Positions 46,199 through 57,477 of a DNA stretch of 64,000 bases are shown here, piece after piece; within the stretch, counting starts at the first letter, position 1; each line of letters opens with the position of its first letter. The stretch comes from Qipengyuania oceanensis (GTDB taxonomy: Bacteria; Pseudomonadota; Alphaproteobacteria; Sphingomonadales; Sphingomonadaceae): NCBI RefSeq assembly GCF_009827535.1, contig NZ_WTYN01000001.1, positions 496,001 through 560,000 on the forward strand, given 5' to 3'. The translations under genes and the position numbers were made by a program. The notes beneath the pieces were generated by a model that was given only the letters and a program-made list of their open reading frames with translations, had not been told where the DNA came from and did not search any database.

Positions 46199-47626
46199 AT
46201 GAGCGAATTTCCCACGCCCGAACAGCTTTTTGCACGACCCTTCTTCTTTTGCGGCATCGGCGGGTCCGGCATGTTGCCGCTGGCGCAGATCCTGAAAAGC
46301 CGCGGATGCACCGTGGCGGGAAGCGATCGCGCCTACGACCAGGGGCATACGCCCGAAAAATTCTCCGCGCTCGAGCAGCAGGGTTTCGCGCTTCACCCGC
46401 AAGACGGCAGCGGGATCGTCTCCGGCGACCAGGTCCTCGTGGCCAGCGCGGCGATCGAGGATACGGTTCCTGAAGTGAAAGCCGCCAAGGATCTAGGCTG
46501 CCTGCGGATGACACGCGCCGAGCTCAATTCCATCCTGTTCAACACCAGTGGCGCCGGGATCGCGGTGGCGGGGACGAGCGGCAAATCGACCGTCACCGGT
46601 ATGCTCGGCTGGATCCTGGAGGCGACCGGCCGCAGCCCGACGATCATGAACGGCGCGGTGATGAAGAACTTCGTTTCGCCCGAACGACCCTATGCCAGCT
46701 CCGTCGTCGGCGGAAACGCCATCTACCTGTCCGAAGTAGACGAGAGCGACGGCTCCATCGCCCTTTATCGCCCGGCAGTGGGTGTGCTGCTCAACGTCAG
46801 CCTAGACCACAAGAGCATGGAGGAATTGCGCCAGCTGTTCGGCGATTATCTCGACCGCAGCCGGATCGGCGTGATCAACGCCGACGATGCGGAAGCGCTC
46901 GCATTGCTGCCCCGCGCAAAGGAGGTCATCACCTTCGGTATCGAGCAGGACAAGGCGCAGATCGGCATCGTTGCGGGCAGCATCGCCGAAGGGCCGGTGC
47001 GGCAGGCGGCGATGGTCGTGGACCGGCACGACGGGAGCGAGCATTCGCTGCTGCTCAACGTGCCAGGCAGGCATAACCTCTCTAATGCGCTGGCCGCCAT
47101 CGCCGGAGCCGCCGCCGCGGGCGTCCCCGTGGCTGCCGCGGTGGAGGCGCTGGCGGGCTATGCAGGTCTCGCCCGCCGGTTCGACATCATCGGCACCAAT
47201 CACGCCGCGATCACGGTCATCGACGACTTCGGCCACAACCCGGAGAAATGCGCGGCAACCTTGCGCACGTTGCGACAGCATCCCGGCCGGGTCATCGCCT
47301 TCTTCCAGCCGCATGGCTACGGTCCCTTGCGTCAGATGGGCGATGAACTGGCGCAGACGTTCGCAAGCGAACTGGCCGAAGGCGACCGCGTGATCTTCTC
47401 CGATCCGGTCTATTTCGGCGGCACGACCGATCGCAGCGAGGGCAGCGAACGGATCGTCCGGCTGATCGAGGATGCCGGCAGCCATGCCGAACACATTCCG
47501 ACGCGCAAGGCCTGCGGCGACCGGATCATGCAGATTGCCGGACCGGGAGACCGGATCGTGGTCATGGGTGCGCGCGACGACACGCTGACCGCGTTCGCGC
47601 AGGACCTCTACGCGCGCCTCTCCTGA
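46199..47626 (+). CDS. Mur ligase family protein, MurC/Mpl-like
   Basis: A 475-residue ATP-dependent ligase. FFFCGIGGSGMLPLA is the N-terminal UDP-sugar domain start, GTSGKSTVTGM the P-loop (usually GTHGKTT in MurC and Mpl), DESDGS the metal site and FGHNPEKCAATL the C-terminal domain. Next to LD-carboxypeptidase it is best read as a recycling enzyme that joins the tripeptide to UDP-MurNAc (Mpl-type), but MurC-type alanine addition cannot be excluded. The ATG at 46199 is chosen; the frame extends upstream into the divergent gene. Confidence 0.78.
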   Translation: MSEFPTPEQLFARPFFFCGIGGSGMLPLAQILKSRGCTVAGSDRAYDQGHTPEKFSALEQQGFALHPQDGSGIVSGDQVLVASAAIEDTVPEVKAAKDLGCLRMTRAELNSILFNTSGAGIAVAGTSGKSTVTGMLGWILEATGRSPTIMNGAVMKNFVSPERPYASSVVGGNAIYLSEVDESDGSIALYRPAVGVLLNVSLDHKSMEELRQLFGDYLDRSRIGVINADDAEALALLPRAKEVITFGIEQDKAQIGIVAGSIAEGPVRQAAMVVDRHDGSEHSLLLNVPGRHNLSNALAAIAGAAAAGVPVAAAVEALAGYAGLARRFDIIGTNHAAITVIDDFGHNPEKCAATLRTLRQHPGRVIAFFQPHGYGPLRQMGDELAQTFASELAEGDRVIFSDPVYFGGTTDRSEGSERIVRLIEDAGSHAEHIPTRKACGDRIMQIAGPGDRIVVMGARDDTLTAFAQDLYARLS

Positions 47627-47630
47627 AAAG

Positions 47631-48599
47631 TCAGTGGGCCTCGGCTTCCTTGCCCGGGCCATGGCCAAAGCCGAAGACCTTGTGCAGCACGAGCACTATG
47701 ACGAAGCCGAGCACCAGGCCGACGATCGCTGAAACGCTTGCATAGGCGAGCCAGCCGAGAACCCCCGATAGCGAGCCTGTCGCTTCGGCGACCGCGTGTT
47801 CGGCGCCATGCGCGATATCGTAAAGCCCATCCCATCCAAGCTCATGCGTGCCATGGATGATGATCCCCCCACCGACCCACAGCATCGCGATCGTGCCGAT
47901 GAAGCTGAGCGCGACCAGCAGTCGCGGCATGGCATGGAGAAGCCCGCGGCCGAGTTTGCGCGCCGCGGAGGATTCCTTTTTCGCAAGGTGCAGGCCGACA
48001 TCGTCCATCTTCACGATCATCGCTACCGCGCCATAGACCACCAGGGTCACGGCGATCGCCACGGCCGCGAGGGCGAGCGCCCGGGTCAGGAAGTTGTCGG
48101 TCACCGAAGCGATCTCGTTCAGCGCGATCGCCATGATTTCCGCCGACAGGATGAGGTCGGTGCGGATCGCGCCGTTGACTCGCTGCGCTTCGAACTTTGC
48201 AGGATCCTCGATCGGGTCCTCCAGCGTCTTGCCGTGCTTGGTGCCGCTCAGCTTCTCCATCACCTTTTCCGCGCCCTCGAACGACAGGTAGGAGCCGCCG
48301 AGCATGAGGATATAGGTGATCGCGCTCGGCAACAGCCAGCTCAGGATCAGCGCGCCCGGCAGCAGGAAGATCAGTTTGTTCTTGAGGCTGCCCTTGGTGA
48401 TGTTCCAGATGATCGGCAGCTCGCGCGCGGGGCTGAGGCCGGTCACATAGCTGGGCGTCACGGCCGCATCGTCGATGATGACGCCGGCCGTCTTGGTTCC
48501 GGCCTTGCCCGCCGCGATGCCGACATCGTCGATCGAGGCCGCCGCAACGCGTGCGATGACCGAGATATCGTCGAGCAGGGCTACCAGTCCACCGGGCAC
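47631..48599 (-). CDS. DUF808/YedI family membrane protein
   Basis: A 322-residue protein with about six membrane helices. MPGGLVALLDDISVIARVAA and DDAAVTPSYVTGLSPARELPI are the DUF808 signature. It begins with the conserved N-terminus and ends in a long basic/His-rich tail (GFGHGPGKEAEAH). The function of the family is unknown. It converges on the Mur-ligase gene. Confidence 0.85.
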   Translation of the reverse strand: MPGGLVALLDDISVIARVAAASIDDVGIAAGKAGTKTAGVIIDDAAVTPSYVTGLSPARELPIIWNITKGSLKNKLIFLLPGALILSWLLPSAITYILMLGGSYLSFEGAEKVMEKLSGTKHGKTLEDPIEDPAKFEAQRVNGAIRTDLILSAEIMAIALNEIASVTDNFLTRALALAAVAIAVTLVVYGAVAMIVKMDDVGLHLAKKESSAARKLGRGLLHAMPRLLVALSFIGTIAMLWVGGGIIIHGTHELGWDGLYDIAHGAEHAVAEATGSLSGVLGWLAYASVSAIVGLVLGFVIVLVLHKVFGFGHGPGKEAEAH

Positions 48600-48709
48600 G
48601 TCATTCTCCTTGATTGCGCCTCGGCGCTCGGGTCACCCTACGCCTGAGGGCTGCGGTCTATCCCGAAAACATTCCCTGCGGTCAAACCGGGTGCGTTCGG
48701 AACGTGTGG

Positions 48710-49345
48710 CTAAGATGCTGGCGCTGCGGCTTTCTCGCGTGCCACCGCCTCGCGATACCCGGCCCGCGCCACCAGTCGCTCGCGATATTTCCTGAGGCTG
48801 TCAGGCACACCGTCGTCCAGCCCGACCTTCTCGGCGAGGATCAGGGCATAGCCACAGCAAATATCGGCCACGGTGAAGCGATCAGCGCACAGGAATTCGC
48901 GCGTCGCCAGCCGCTCTTCCAGCTTGACGAGCCGCTTGTGGAACCAACGGCCATAAGCCTCGCCAGCCTCGGCCAGACCGCGTTCCTTCTCGAATATCGC
49001 GAAGCGCATGAACACCGTCTGCGGGAAGGTTATCGTCGCATCGGCATGATAGGTGAAATCGAGATATGCGCCGTAATCCTGTTCGTCCGCCGCCACCACG
49101 AGACCGTCCGCCCCCGCCCTGACTGCAAGGTAATGCGCGATCGCGCAGCTTTCGGTCATCCGCGTTTCGCCATCCACCAGCAGCGGTATCGTGCCCAGCG
49201 GATTGCGTTCGAGATATTCCGGCGCCTTGATCCTCGGCGGGAACGGGAGCATCTGGAGATCTATGGTAGCGCCCGCTTCGCAGGCGGCCCATGTCGCGCG
49301 AAGGCCGCGCGATCCGGCGCAGGTGTAAAGCGTGGGGTTCGTCAT
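48710..49345 (-). CDS. Glutathione S-transferase family protein
   Basis: A 211-residue protein: thioredoxin-fold N-terminal domain with NPLGTIPLLVDGETRMTES (the cis-Pro and the GSH-binding Glu-Ser pair) and an all-helical C-terminal domain. The catalytic residue near the N-terminus is uncertain (TCAGSRG could offer Cys or Ser). Substrate unknown. Confidence 0.85.
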   Translation of the reverse strand: MTNPTLYTCAGSRGLRATWAACEAGATIDLQMLPFPPRIKAPEYLERNPLGTIPLLVDGETRMTESCAIAHYLAVRAGADGLVVAADEQDYGAYLDFTYHADATITFPQTVFMRFAIFEKERGLAEAGEAYGRWFHKRLVKLEERLATREFLCADRFTVADICCGYALILAEKVGLDDGVPDSLRKYRERLVARAGYREAVAREKAAAPAS

Positions 49346-49526
49346 ACCGGCGGTCTAGGCGGCAATGCGGACAGCCGCAATCGGCCAAGGCAAGCCTTGC
49401 AATCCCCGCCAATACCGCTATGTGCGCGCCTTCCTTCGGCTCTGCCCTGGGAAAGAAGAAAGCCGGAGGGGCCCCGCGATCCGCGCGGACAAGCCAGCGA
49501 TCGGCAGCAATTGAAAGGACGCAAGG

Positions 49527-49889
49527 ATGGCTCTGTACGAGCATATCTTCCTCGCGCGTCAGGATCTGAGCCAGGCTCAGGTCGACGCGCTGGCGGCGCA
49601 AGCCACCGAAATCATCGAAGCGAATGAAGGCAAGGTGACCAAGACCGAGACCTGGGGTCTCAAGTCGCTCGCCTACAAGATCGATCGCAACCGCAAGGCG
49701 CATTTCGTGATGATCAACATCGACGGACCGGGCACGGTCGTCGAGGAACTCGAGCGCCAGACCCGTATCAACGAAGACGTCATCCGTTACATGACCGTCC
49801 GTGTCGACGAACACGAAGACGGCCCCTCGGTAATGATGCGCAAGAACGACCGCGACCGCAAGCGTCGCGGGGACCGTGGAGACGACTGA
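49527..49889 (+). CDS. rpsF: Small-subunit ribosomal protein bS6
   Basis: A 120-residue ribosomal protein: [16 protein letters not shown], the [11 protein letters not shown] strand pair and [13 protein letters not shown]. The acidic/basic C-terminal tail is a little longer than in E. coli. An AAGGACGCAAGG leader precedes ATG. The TGA overlaps the rpsR start by one base. The roughly 180 bases upstream hold the promoter and possibly an S6:S18-binding leader structure, which I could not fold with confidence. Confidence 0.96.
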   Translation: MALYEHIFLARQDLSQAQVDALAAQATEIIEANEGKVTKTETWGLKSLAYKIDRNRKAHFVMINIDGPGTVVEELERQTRINEDVIRYMTVRVDEHEDGPSVMMRKNDRDRKRRGDRGDD

Positions 49890-50113
49890 TGGCCCGCCCG
49901 TTTTTCCGCCGCCGCAAGAGCTGCCCGTTCTCGGGTAACGATGCTCCCAAGATCGACTACAAGGACGTGCGCCTGCTGCAGGGCTTCATGTCCGAACGTG
50001 GCAAGATCGTACCGAGCCGCATCACCGCAGTCAGTGCCAAGAAGCAGCGCGAACTCGCCAAGGCGATCAAGCGTGCGCGTCACATCGGCCTGCTGCCCTA
50101 CATCGTGAAGTAA
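49889..50113 (+). CDS. rpsR: Small-subunit ribosomal protein bS18
   Basis: A 74-residue protein with [32 protein letters not shown] and the C-terminal [14 protein letters not shown] typical of bS18, which pairs with bS6 on the platform of the 30S subunit. It lies between rpsF and rplI in the usual order. Confidence 0.97.
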   Translation: MARPFFRRRKSCPFSGNDAPKIDYKDVRLLQGFMSERGKIVPSRITAVSAKKQRELAKAIKRARHIGLLPYIVK

Positions 50114-50126
50114 GGGGAGAAGCACC

Positions 50127-50795
50127 ATGGATATCATTCTCCTCGAACGCGTCGAGAAGCTCGGCAGCATCGGCGACGTCGTCACCGTCAAGGACGGCTA
50201 TGCGCGCAACTTCCTGCTTCCGCAGAAGAAGGCCCTCCGTGCCAATGAAGCCAACAAGAAGGTCTTCGAGGCCAATCGCGAGCGTCTGGAACAGGAAAAC
50301 GCCGAGCGGCGTACCGACGCAGAGAAGCAGGGCGAAAAGGTCGGCGGCACCGAGATCGTGATGATCCGCGCCTCGTCGAACACTGGCCAGCTTTACGGTT
50401 CGGTCAACGTGCGTGACGTGGTTGCCGGCCTCGCCGACAAGGGTCACGAGATCGACAAGAAGCAGGTCATCATGGGCCACCCGATCAAGACGATCGGCAT
50501 GCACGACGTGACCATCGCGTTGCACCCCGAGGTGCACGTGACCGTCAAGGCCAACGTCGCCCGCTCGGACGACGAAGCCAAACTGCAGAGCCAGGGCGTC
50601 GACGTCCTCGCGCAGATTTTCGAAGACGAGCAGGCCGAGATCGAGGAAATGGCCGCGGCCAATGCCATCGATCCGAACCTCGAGCCGGGCGAAATCCCGA
50701 GCGAGCTCTTCGAGGACGGCGTGAGCACGCCCGACGACATGTCGGTCACCGAAGCGAAGATCGAAGCGACCGCTCCGGACAGCGACGCTTCCTGA
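50127..50795 (+). CDS. rplI: Large-subunit ribosomal protein bL9, extended
   Basis: A 222-residue protein. Residues 1-50 form the rRNA-binding domain ([28 protein letters not shown]), followed by the long helix and the C-terminal domain up to about residue 150. About 70 further residues form a strongly acidic tail ([12 protein letters not shown], ending in TAPDSDAS); E. coli bL9 has about 149 residues. Long tails occur in related alphaproteobacteria. The gene ends before a good intrinsic terminator. Confidence 0.96.
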   Translation: MDIILLERVEKLGSIGDVVTVKDGYARNFLLPQKKALRANEANKKVFEANRERLEQENAERRTDAEKQGEKVGGTEIVMIRASSNTGQLYGSVNVRDVVAGLADKGHEIDKKQVIMGHPIKTIGMHDVTIALHPEVHVTVKANVARSDDEAKLQSQGVDVLAQIFEDEQAEIEEMAAANAIDPNLEPGEIPSELFEDGVSTPDDMSVTEAKIEATAPDSDAS

Positions 50796-50846
50796 GCAAG
50801 GAGCTGACGGGCGCGAGCCCGACACTCTCGCAGACGAGTAAACGAA

Positions 50847-50877
50847 GGGGCGCGGTCGCAGGATCGCGCCCCTTTCT
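50847..50877 (+). terminator. Intrinsic terminator of the rpsF-rpsR-rplI operon
   Basis: A GC-rich stem (GGGGCGCG / CGCGCCCC, extended by two further pairs) with a six-base loop is followed by TTTCT. It lies about 50 bases past the rplI stop. Confidence 0.85.
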
Positions 50878-50937
50878 CGTCGCCATCCTGCAACCTGTCG
50901 CCCTTGAATTGTCACGGGCAGGCGCTAGTGGCTGGCC

Positions 50938-52377
50938 ATGAAGAGTTTCGATTCAATCCTTGCCGATCTCACGCGGATCTACGACGCGTCCACCGCCACG
51001 CTGCGCGAAGACATTCTCGCCTACGCTGCTGACGGAACCCTGCCCTCGCCGGACAAGCGCAAGGACGGCTCCTACGCCTATCCCGAACTGCGACTGGTGT
51101 ATCGCGGACGCGGCGAACCGACCGATCGCAGCCGCGCCTATGGCCGCCTCGAACAGGCGGGTACCTATGCGACCACGATCACTCGTCCCGACCTGTTTGC
51201 GGACTATCTGCGCGAACAGCTCGAGCTGATCGCCCAGGACTACGAGATCGAGGTCGATGTCGCGGCCTCGCGCCAGGAGATCCCCTTCCCCTACGTGCTC
51301 GATGGCGAACAGGGCGCAGCCATGGCGGGGATCGCGCCGCAGGAACTGGCCAATCATTTCCCGGCGACCGACCTCGCCCTGATCGGTGACGAGTTGGCCG
51401 ACGGGATCGAGTTCGGACTGTTCGGGTCGAGGATGCCGCTCATGCTGTTCGACGGGTTGCGGACCGATTACTCGCTTGCCCGGCTCGCGCATTACACCGG
51501 CACGCCACCGGGCGATTTCCAGAACTACATCTTGTTCACCAACTACCACCGCTACGTCGACGAATTCGTGCACTGGGCCGCCCAGCGGATCGGCGACGAC
51601 GGGTTCACCAAGCTCACCGGTGCGGGCGGGTTGAGCCTGTCCGAGCGGACCGATGGCGCCGCGACCCATTATTCCGAAAGCGCGTGGCGCAAGCACCAAA
51701 TGCCCGCCTACCACCTCCAGCGCGAGGACCGGTCGGGGATCACTCTGGTCAACATCGGTGTCGGCCCATCGAACGCCAAGACGATCTGCGACCACCTGGC
51801 GGTTCTGCGCCCGCACAGCTGGTTGATGATCGGGCATTGCGGCGGCCTGCGCTCGAGCCAGAAGATCGGCGATTTCGTCCTCGCCCACGCTTACCTGCGC
51901 GACGACAACGTCCTCGACGCAGTGCTGCCACCCGAAATCCCGATCCCGCCGATCGCGGAGGTCCAGCAGGCCCTTGCCGGGGCCGCCGAGGCAGTGTCCG
52001 GAACGCAGGGCGCCAATCTCAAACAGCGGATGCGCACCGGCACCGTCGTCACCACCGACGACCGCAATTGGGAACTTCTCTATTCGCGTTCGGCAAAGCG
52101 CTTCTCGCAGAGCCGCGCGATCGCGATCGAGATGGAAAGCGCCACCATCGCCGCGCAGGGATATCGCTTCCGCGTTCCCTACGGCACATTGCTGTGCGTG
52201 AGCGACAAACCACTGCACGGCGAAATCAAGCTGCCCGGGCAGGCCAACCAGTTCTACGAGGAAGCAATCGCGGCGCACTTGCAGATGGGTATCGAGGCAT
52301 GTCACCGGTTGCGCGCCGAAGGCGACCGGCTGCACAGCCGCAAGCTTCGGGCGTTCAACGAGCCGCCGTTCCGGTAG
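50938..52377 (+). CDS. amn: AMP nucleosidase
   Basis: A 479-residue enzyme that cleaves AMP to adenine and ribose 5-phosphate. The N-terminal regulatory domain (about 1-190) is followed by YILFTNYHRYVDEFV, and a purine-phosphorylase-like catalytic domain: VNIGVGPSNAKTICD, GHCGGLRSSQKIGD, IEMESATIAAQGY and CVSDKPLHGEIK. Length and order fit Amn. It probably begins a separate transcript after the rplI terminator. Confidence 0.94.
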   Translation: MKSFDSILADLTRIYDASTATLREDILAYAADGTLPSPDKRKDGSYAYPELRLVYRGRGEPTDRSRAYGRLEQAGTYATTITRPDLFADYLREQLELIAQDYEIEVDVAASRQEIPFPYVLDGEQGAAMAGIAPQELANHFPATDLALIGDELADGIEFGLFGSRMPLMLFDGLRTDYSLARLAHYTGTPPGDFQNYILFTNYHRYVDEFVHWAAQRIGDDGFTKLTGAGGLSLSERTDGAATHYSESAWRKHQMPAYHLQREDRSGITLVNIGVGPSNAKTICDHLAVLRPHSWLMIGHCGGLRSSQKIGDFVLAHAYLRDDNVLDAVLPPEIPIPPIAEVQQALAGAAEAVSGTQGANLKQRMRTGTVVTTDDRNWELLYSRSAKRFSQSRAIAIEMESATIAAQGYRFRVPYGTLLCVSDKPLHGEIKLPGQANQFYEEAIAAHLQMGIEACHRLRAEGDRLHSRKLRAFNEPPFR

Positions 52378-52402
52378 AGACCGATCGAGGGGAGAGAGAA
52401 GA

Positions 52403-53167
52403 ATGCCGAACCGTTCGCGATCCGTTGCAGGCCGCGTCGCCATCGTCACCGGGGCCGCGAGCGGCATGGGTCGTGCTACGGCCCGGCTGCTGGCTGCCGA
52501 GGGGGCGAAGGTTGCCGTCACCGACCTCGATCTTGCGTCCTGCGCGGGAGTGGCGGCAGAATGCGGCGACGATGCGCGCCCTTACGCACTGGACGTTGCA
52601 GACCCGGATGCGATCAAGTCCGTCGTCGCGCAGATCGCCAAGGATTTCGGCGGGATCGACATCCTCGTGAACAATGCCGGCGTTTCCAGCTTCTCGCCGC
52701 TCGACGCAGGTGATGAATACGACGAGATCTGGTCGCGCGCGCTGGCAGTGATGCTGACCGCACACCAGCGGATGGTGCGTGCCGCCCTTCCCCATCTGCG
52801 CAAGAGCGATGCCGCGCGGATCGTCAACATCGCGTCGACGGAAGGGCTCGGCGCGACCCCTGGCGACACGCCCTATGTCGCGGCCAAGACCGGCGTGACC
52901 GGGCTTACACGCGGGCTTGCGGTCGATTTGGGGCCGGACGGGATCACCGTCAATTGCATCTGCCCCGGCCCGATCCGCACCGCGATGACCGATGCGGTGC
53001 CGGACGAGCACAAGACGATCTTCGCCAAGCGTCGCACGGCGCTGCGTCGCTACGGCGAGCCAGAAGAAGTGGCGCAGATGACGCTCTCGCTTGTCCTCCC
53101 GGCAGCCAGCTACATCACCGGTGCAGTCATCCCGGTCGATGGCGGACTGATGGCGCGCAACGCCTGA
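52403..53167 (+). CDS. SDR family oxidoreductase
   Basis: A 254-residue classical SDR: TGAASGMGRATA loop, NNAGVSSFSPLD, Ser in IASTEGLG, YVAAKTG and a C-terminal TGAVIPVDGGLMARN. It starts after GGGGAGAGAG. The substrate is not evident; it lies 25 bases downstream of amn and converges on a hydrolase gene. Confidence 0.88.
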   Translation: MPNRSRSVAGRVAIVTGAASGMGRATARLLAAEGAKVAVTDLDLASCAGVAAECGDDARPYALDVADPDAIKSVVAQIAKDFGGIDILVNNAGVSSFSPLDAGDEYDEIWSRALAVMLTAHQRMVRAALPHLRKSDAARIVNIASTEGLGATPGDTPYVAAKTGVTGLTRGLAVDLGPDGITVNCICPGPIRTAMTDAVPDEHKTIFAKRRTALRRYGEPEEVAQMTLSLVLPAASYITGAVIPVDGGLMARNA

Positions 53168-53170
53168 GGC

Positions 53171-54031
53171 TCAGCTCGTCCCGAGATATTCGGAAACGAT
53201 CCGCGCTGCATCGGCGGGATCCTGGAACGGGTGGAAATGGGTCATGTCCGGCCGGTGGAGATCGGTCCCGTCGGGAATAATCGAGGCGAGTTCGGGCCAG
53301 GTCGGCGAGCCCTTGAAATCCATGCCATCGCGTTGCTGGGCACGGACAACCAGCACCGGAATATCTACCTTGCGGGCCGCGTCGAAGATCGCGCCATTGC
53401 TCCGGCTGGACTGGTAGATGCTGGCTTCCGTCTGCGGCGCACAAGCCAGGGTCAAGCCCTCGCCGCTGTCCTTCGGCACCAGGCCAAACCGGCAATACAG
53501 CTCGAAAACGCGGCGATCGAAGATGTCGTAAGGGTCGCGATCGCCGAACCGTTCGATCATCTGCTCGACGCTTTCGAAATCCGCCTTGCGACGGGCGGTC
53601 GGATGCTCGCCCATCGGTGAGGGGTCCGCGTAATAATCAGGCGCAAGTATTACCGGATCGAACAGCACCAGCCGGGTGAACAGGTCGGGGCGCTGGGCGG
53701 CTGCCTGCAACAGCGAATGGGCTCCCATCGAATGACCGACGCCTACGGCACCCGATACGCCGCTCGTGTCCAGGACCGCCGCTATGTCGCCCGCAAAAAC
53801 GCGCCAGTCGGAAATCGGGCCTCCGCCGGATCGGCCGTGACCGCGCATGTCGAGTTGCAGCACTCGCGTCTCGGCAAAATGCTCGACGATGGGATCGTAG
53901 CAGCGGCCGTGAAATCCGGTCGCATGGGCGACGACCAGCGGCGGCGCATCGCTCGCTTCGAGGCCTGCCCGCTCCCACCACGCCAGTTCGCAATCGCCGA
54001 CATTCATCTTGCGCAATTCCACTCCGGACAT
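53171..54031 (-). CDS. Alpha/beta hydrolase
   Basis: A 286-residue hydrolase: VVAHATGFHGRCYDP, DMRGHGRSGGG, nucleophile Ser in GVGHSMGAHS, Asp in the RAQQRDGMD region and His in DMTHFHPFQDP. Substrate unknown. The ATG of MSGVEL is chosen, five bases past the rimK stop, so it is likely co-transcribed with rimK; the MNVGD start eight codons in is an alternative. Confidence 0.82.
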   Translation of the reverse strand: MSGVELRKMNVGDCELAWWERAGLEASDAPPLVVAHATGFHGRCYDPIVEHFAETRVLQLDMRGHGRSGGGPISDWRVFAGDIAAVLDTSGVSGAVGVGHSMGAHSLLQAAAQRPDLFTRLVLFDPVILAPDYYADPSPMGEHPTARRKADFESVEQMIERFGDRDPYDIFDRRVFELYCRFGLVPKDSGEGLTLACAPQTEASIYQSSRSNGAIFDAARKVDIPVLVVRAQQRDGMDFKGSPTWPELASIIPDGTDLHRPDMTHFHPFQDPADAARIVSEYLGTS

Positions 54032-54036
54032 GGCTA

Positions 54037-54942
54037 TCACCCCGCGCCCTTGGTCTTGGTCTTGCCCGCCTTGGCGTTGTCTTCGATGAACTTGATGATC
54101 ATTCCTGCCACGTCCTTGCCGGTCGCGTTTTCGATGCCTTCCAGACCCGGTGACGAGTTCACTTCCATGATGACCGGGCCGTGATTGGAGCGCAGCATGT
54201 CCACGCCGCACACATTCAGGCCCATCCGCTTGGCAGCGCGCAAGGCGGTCGAGCGTTCCTCCGGCGTGATCTTGATCACGTCCGCGCTACCGCCCCGGTG
54301 CAGGTTGGAGCGGAAATCGTCCGCCGCGCCCGTGCGCTTCATCGCCGCGACGACCTTCCCGCCCACGACCAGCGCGCGGATGTCGGTTCCGCCCGCTTCC
54401 TTGATGAATTCCTGGACCAGGATGTTCACGTTGGCTCCGCGAAAGGCCTCGATCACCGACTTGGCGCTGCTCATCGTCTCGGCAAGCACGACACCGATCC
54501 CCTGCGTGCCCTCGAGCAGCTTGATGACCACCGGCGGACCCTTCACCGCCCTGATGATCTCCTCCGCCTGCTTGGGATCGTTAGCATAGGCGGTTAGCGG
54601 CAGGCCGAGGCCGTGCTTGGCGAGAATCTGCATGCTGCGCAGCTTGTCGCGGCTGCGACCGATCGCGACGCTTTCGTTGAGCGGCCAGACCCCGCCCATC
54701 TCGAACTGGCGCAGGATCGCGAGGCCGTAATTGGTAATGGAGGCGCCGATCCGCGGGATCACCGCGTCGTAACCGTTCAGCGTCTCGCCATTGTAACTCA
54801 GCGTCGGGCGATGGCTGGCGATGTTGACCGTACAACGCAGCGTATTGATGATGTCGAGCGAATGCCCGCGCTGCTCTGCGGCGTCCTTGAGCCGCTGGTG
54901 CGAGTAGAGATTGGCGTTGCGCGCCAACATTGCGATTTTCAT
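54037..54942 (-). CDS. rimK: RimK-type ATP-grasp glutamate ligase
   Basis: A 301-residue ATP-grasp enzyme that in its best-known role adds glutamates to the C-terminus of ribosomal protein bS6. [13 protein letters not shown] begins it; [18 protein letters not shown] is the ATP loop; [18 protein letters not shown] and [15 protein letters not shown] carry the substrate and metal residues. AAGGAGGG lies eight bases before the ATG, which fixes the start. It is preceded by the RimB-like protease gene, a known association. bS6 itself is encoded about 4 kb away. Confidence 0.92.
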   Translation of the reverse strand: MKIAMLARNANLYSHQRLKDAAEQRGHSLDIINTLRCTVNIASHRPTLSYNGETLNGYDAVIPRIGASITNYGLAILRQFEMGGVWPLNESVAIGRSRDKLRSMQILAKHGLGLPLTAYANDPKQAEEIIRAVKGPPVVIKLLEGTQGIGVVLAETMSSAKSVIEAFRGANVNILVQEFIKEAGGTDIRALVVGGKVVAAMKRTGAADDFRSNLHRGGSADVIKITPEERSTALRAAKRMGLNVCGVDMLRSNHGPVIMEVNSSPGLEGIENATGKDVAGMIIKFIEDNAKAGKTKTKGAG

Positions 54943-54967
54943 GACCCGGCCCTCCTTGGGCCTCGTA

Positions 54968-55432
54968 TTATGGTTTGTGACCCTCGACGGGGTCCATGCC
55001 GCGCGTCTGCAACCAACTATGCCCGCTGTCGACGACAAAACGACGACGGAGCGACGAACGCCCGATCAGCATCGGAAATTTCATGTCCGAGCGGTCGGCA
55101 AGGCTGATTTCGGCGCGGAATTTGAGCGGTCCGATGCGAAGCGGCGTCTTGATGATCATGCGGCGCTGGGTTTCGCCGTTGGAGCTCGTGATTCCCCGCC
55201 AGTCGACGTGCACGGCCTCGCACACCTGCTGCACATGCTGGTCCGGGAAATCGACCGCGAAGCGCACGAACTGCTGCCCGTCGCGCTCGAACGTCTCGAG
55301 CACCTTGCCGTGAAGCGAGGAGGTGCGCGCACCGGTGTCGATCTTGGCCGGAATCCCCCGCAGGCCGAGTTCGGGCAGGTCGACCAGCTCTCGCCAGCCG
55401 ACCGTGGCCATCTGGCGCGGCAAACCGCTCAC
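54968..55432 (-). CDS. RimB-like retropepsin-fold protease (ATP-dependent zinc protease family)
   Basis: About 154 residues. [20 protein letters not shown] is followed by [11 protein letters not shown], the aspartic-protease D-T-G-A motif of this small family, and [18 protein letters not shown] at the end. The family is often annotated as an ATP-dependent zinc protease but has a retropepsin fold. It neighbours rimK in many genomes. The start is uncertain: the GTG at 55432 is coupled to a short upstream frame; the ATG at 55411 is an alternative. Confidence 0.82.
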   Translation of the reverse strand: MSGLPRQMATVGWRELVDLPELGLRGIPAKIDTGARTSSLHGKVLETFERDGQQFVRFAVDFPDQHVQQVCEAVHVDWRGITSSNGETQRRMIIKTPLRIGPLKFRAEISLADRSDMKFPMLIGRSSLRRRFVVDSGHSWLQTRGMDPVEGHKP

Positions 55433-55476
55433 TTGCCCCCGCCCCGCAGGGGCTTTTCCTCGACCCGCCTGTGCAT
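55429..55476 (-). CDS. Short upstream reading frame coupled to the RimB-like gene
   Basis: A 15-codon frame ([15 protein letters not shown]) begins with an ATG after an ideal GGGAGG box and ends in TGA that overlaps the GTG start of the next gene (GTGA). The arrangement would couple translation of the protease to the small frame. It may instead mark a mis-assigned start or a sequence indel. Confidence 0.4.
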   Translation of the reverse strand: MHRRVEEKPLRGGGK

Positions 55477-55520
55477 GCAATCCTCCCTGAACGGAGAGGA
55501 CTACATCGCAAGACGGCGGA

Positions 55521-57380
<1,860 letters not shown>

Positions 57381-57477
57381 GGAGTGCGACCTCTAGTTCG
57401 TTGAATTCGATATGCTTCAGATGGTAGCGAACGTGGCTGTCTTCAGGATGAATTGCGCAGCGCGCGGCCAGTTCCCG

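Noticed and set aside
49346-49526. Possible S6:S18-binding autoregulatory leader before rpsF
   Set aside because: Such leaders are known upstream of rpsF, but I could not identify a convincing hairpin with the required bulge by eye.
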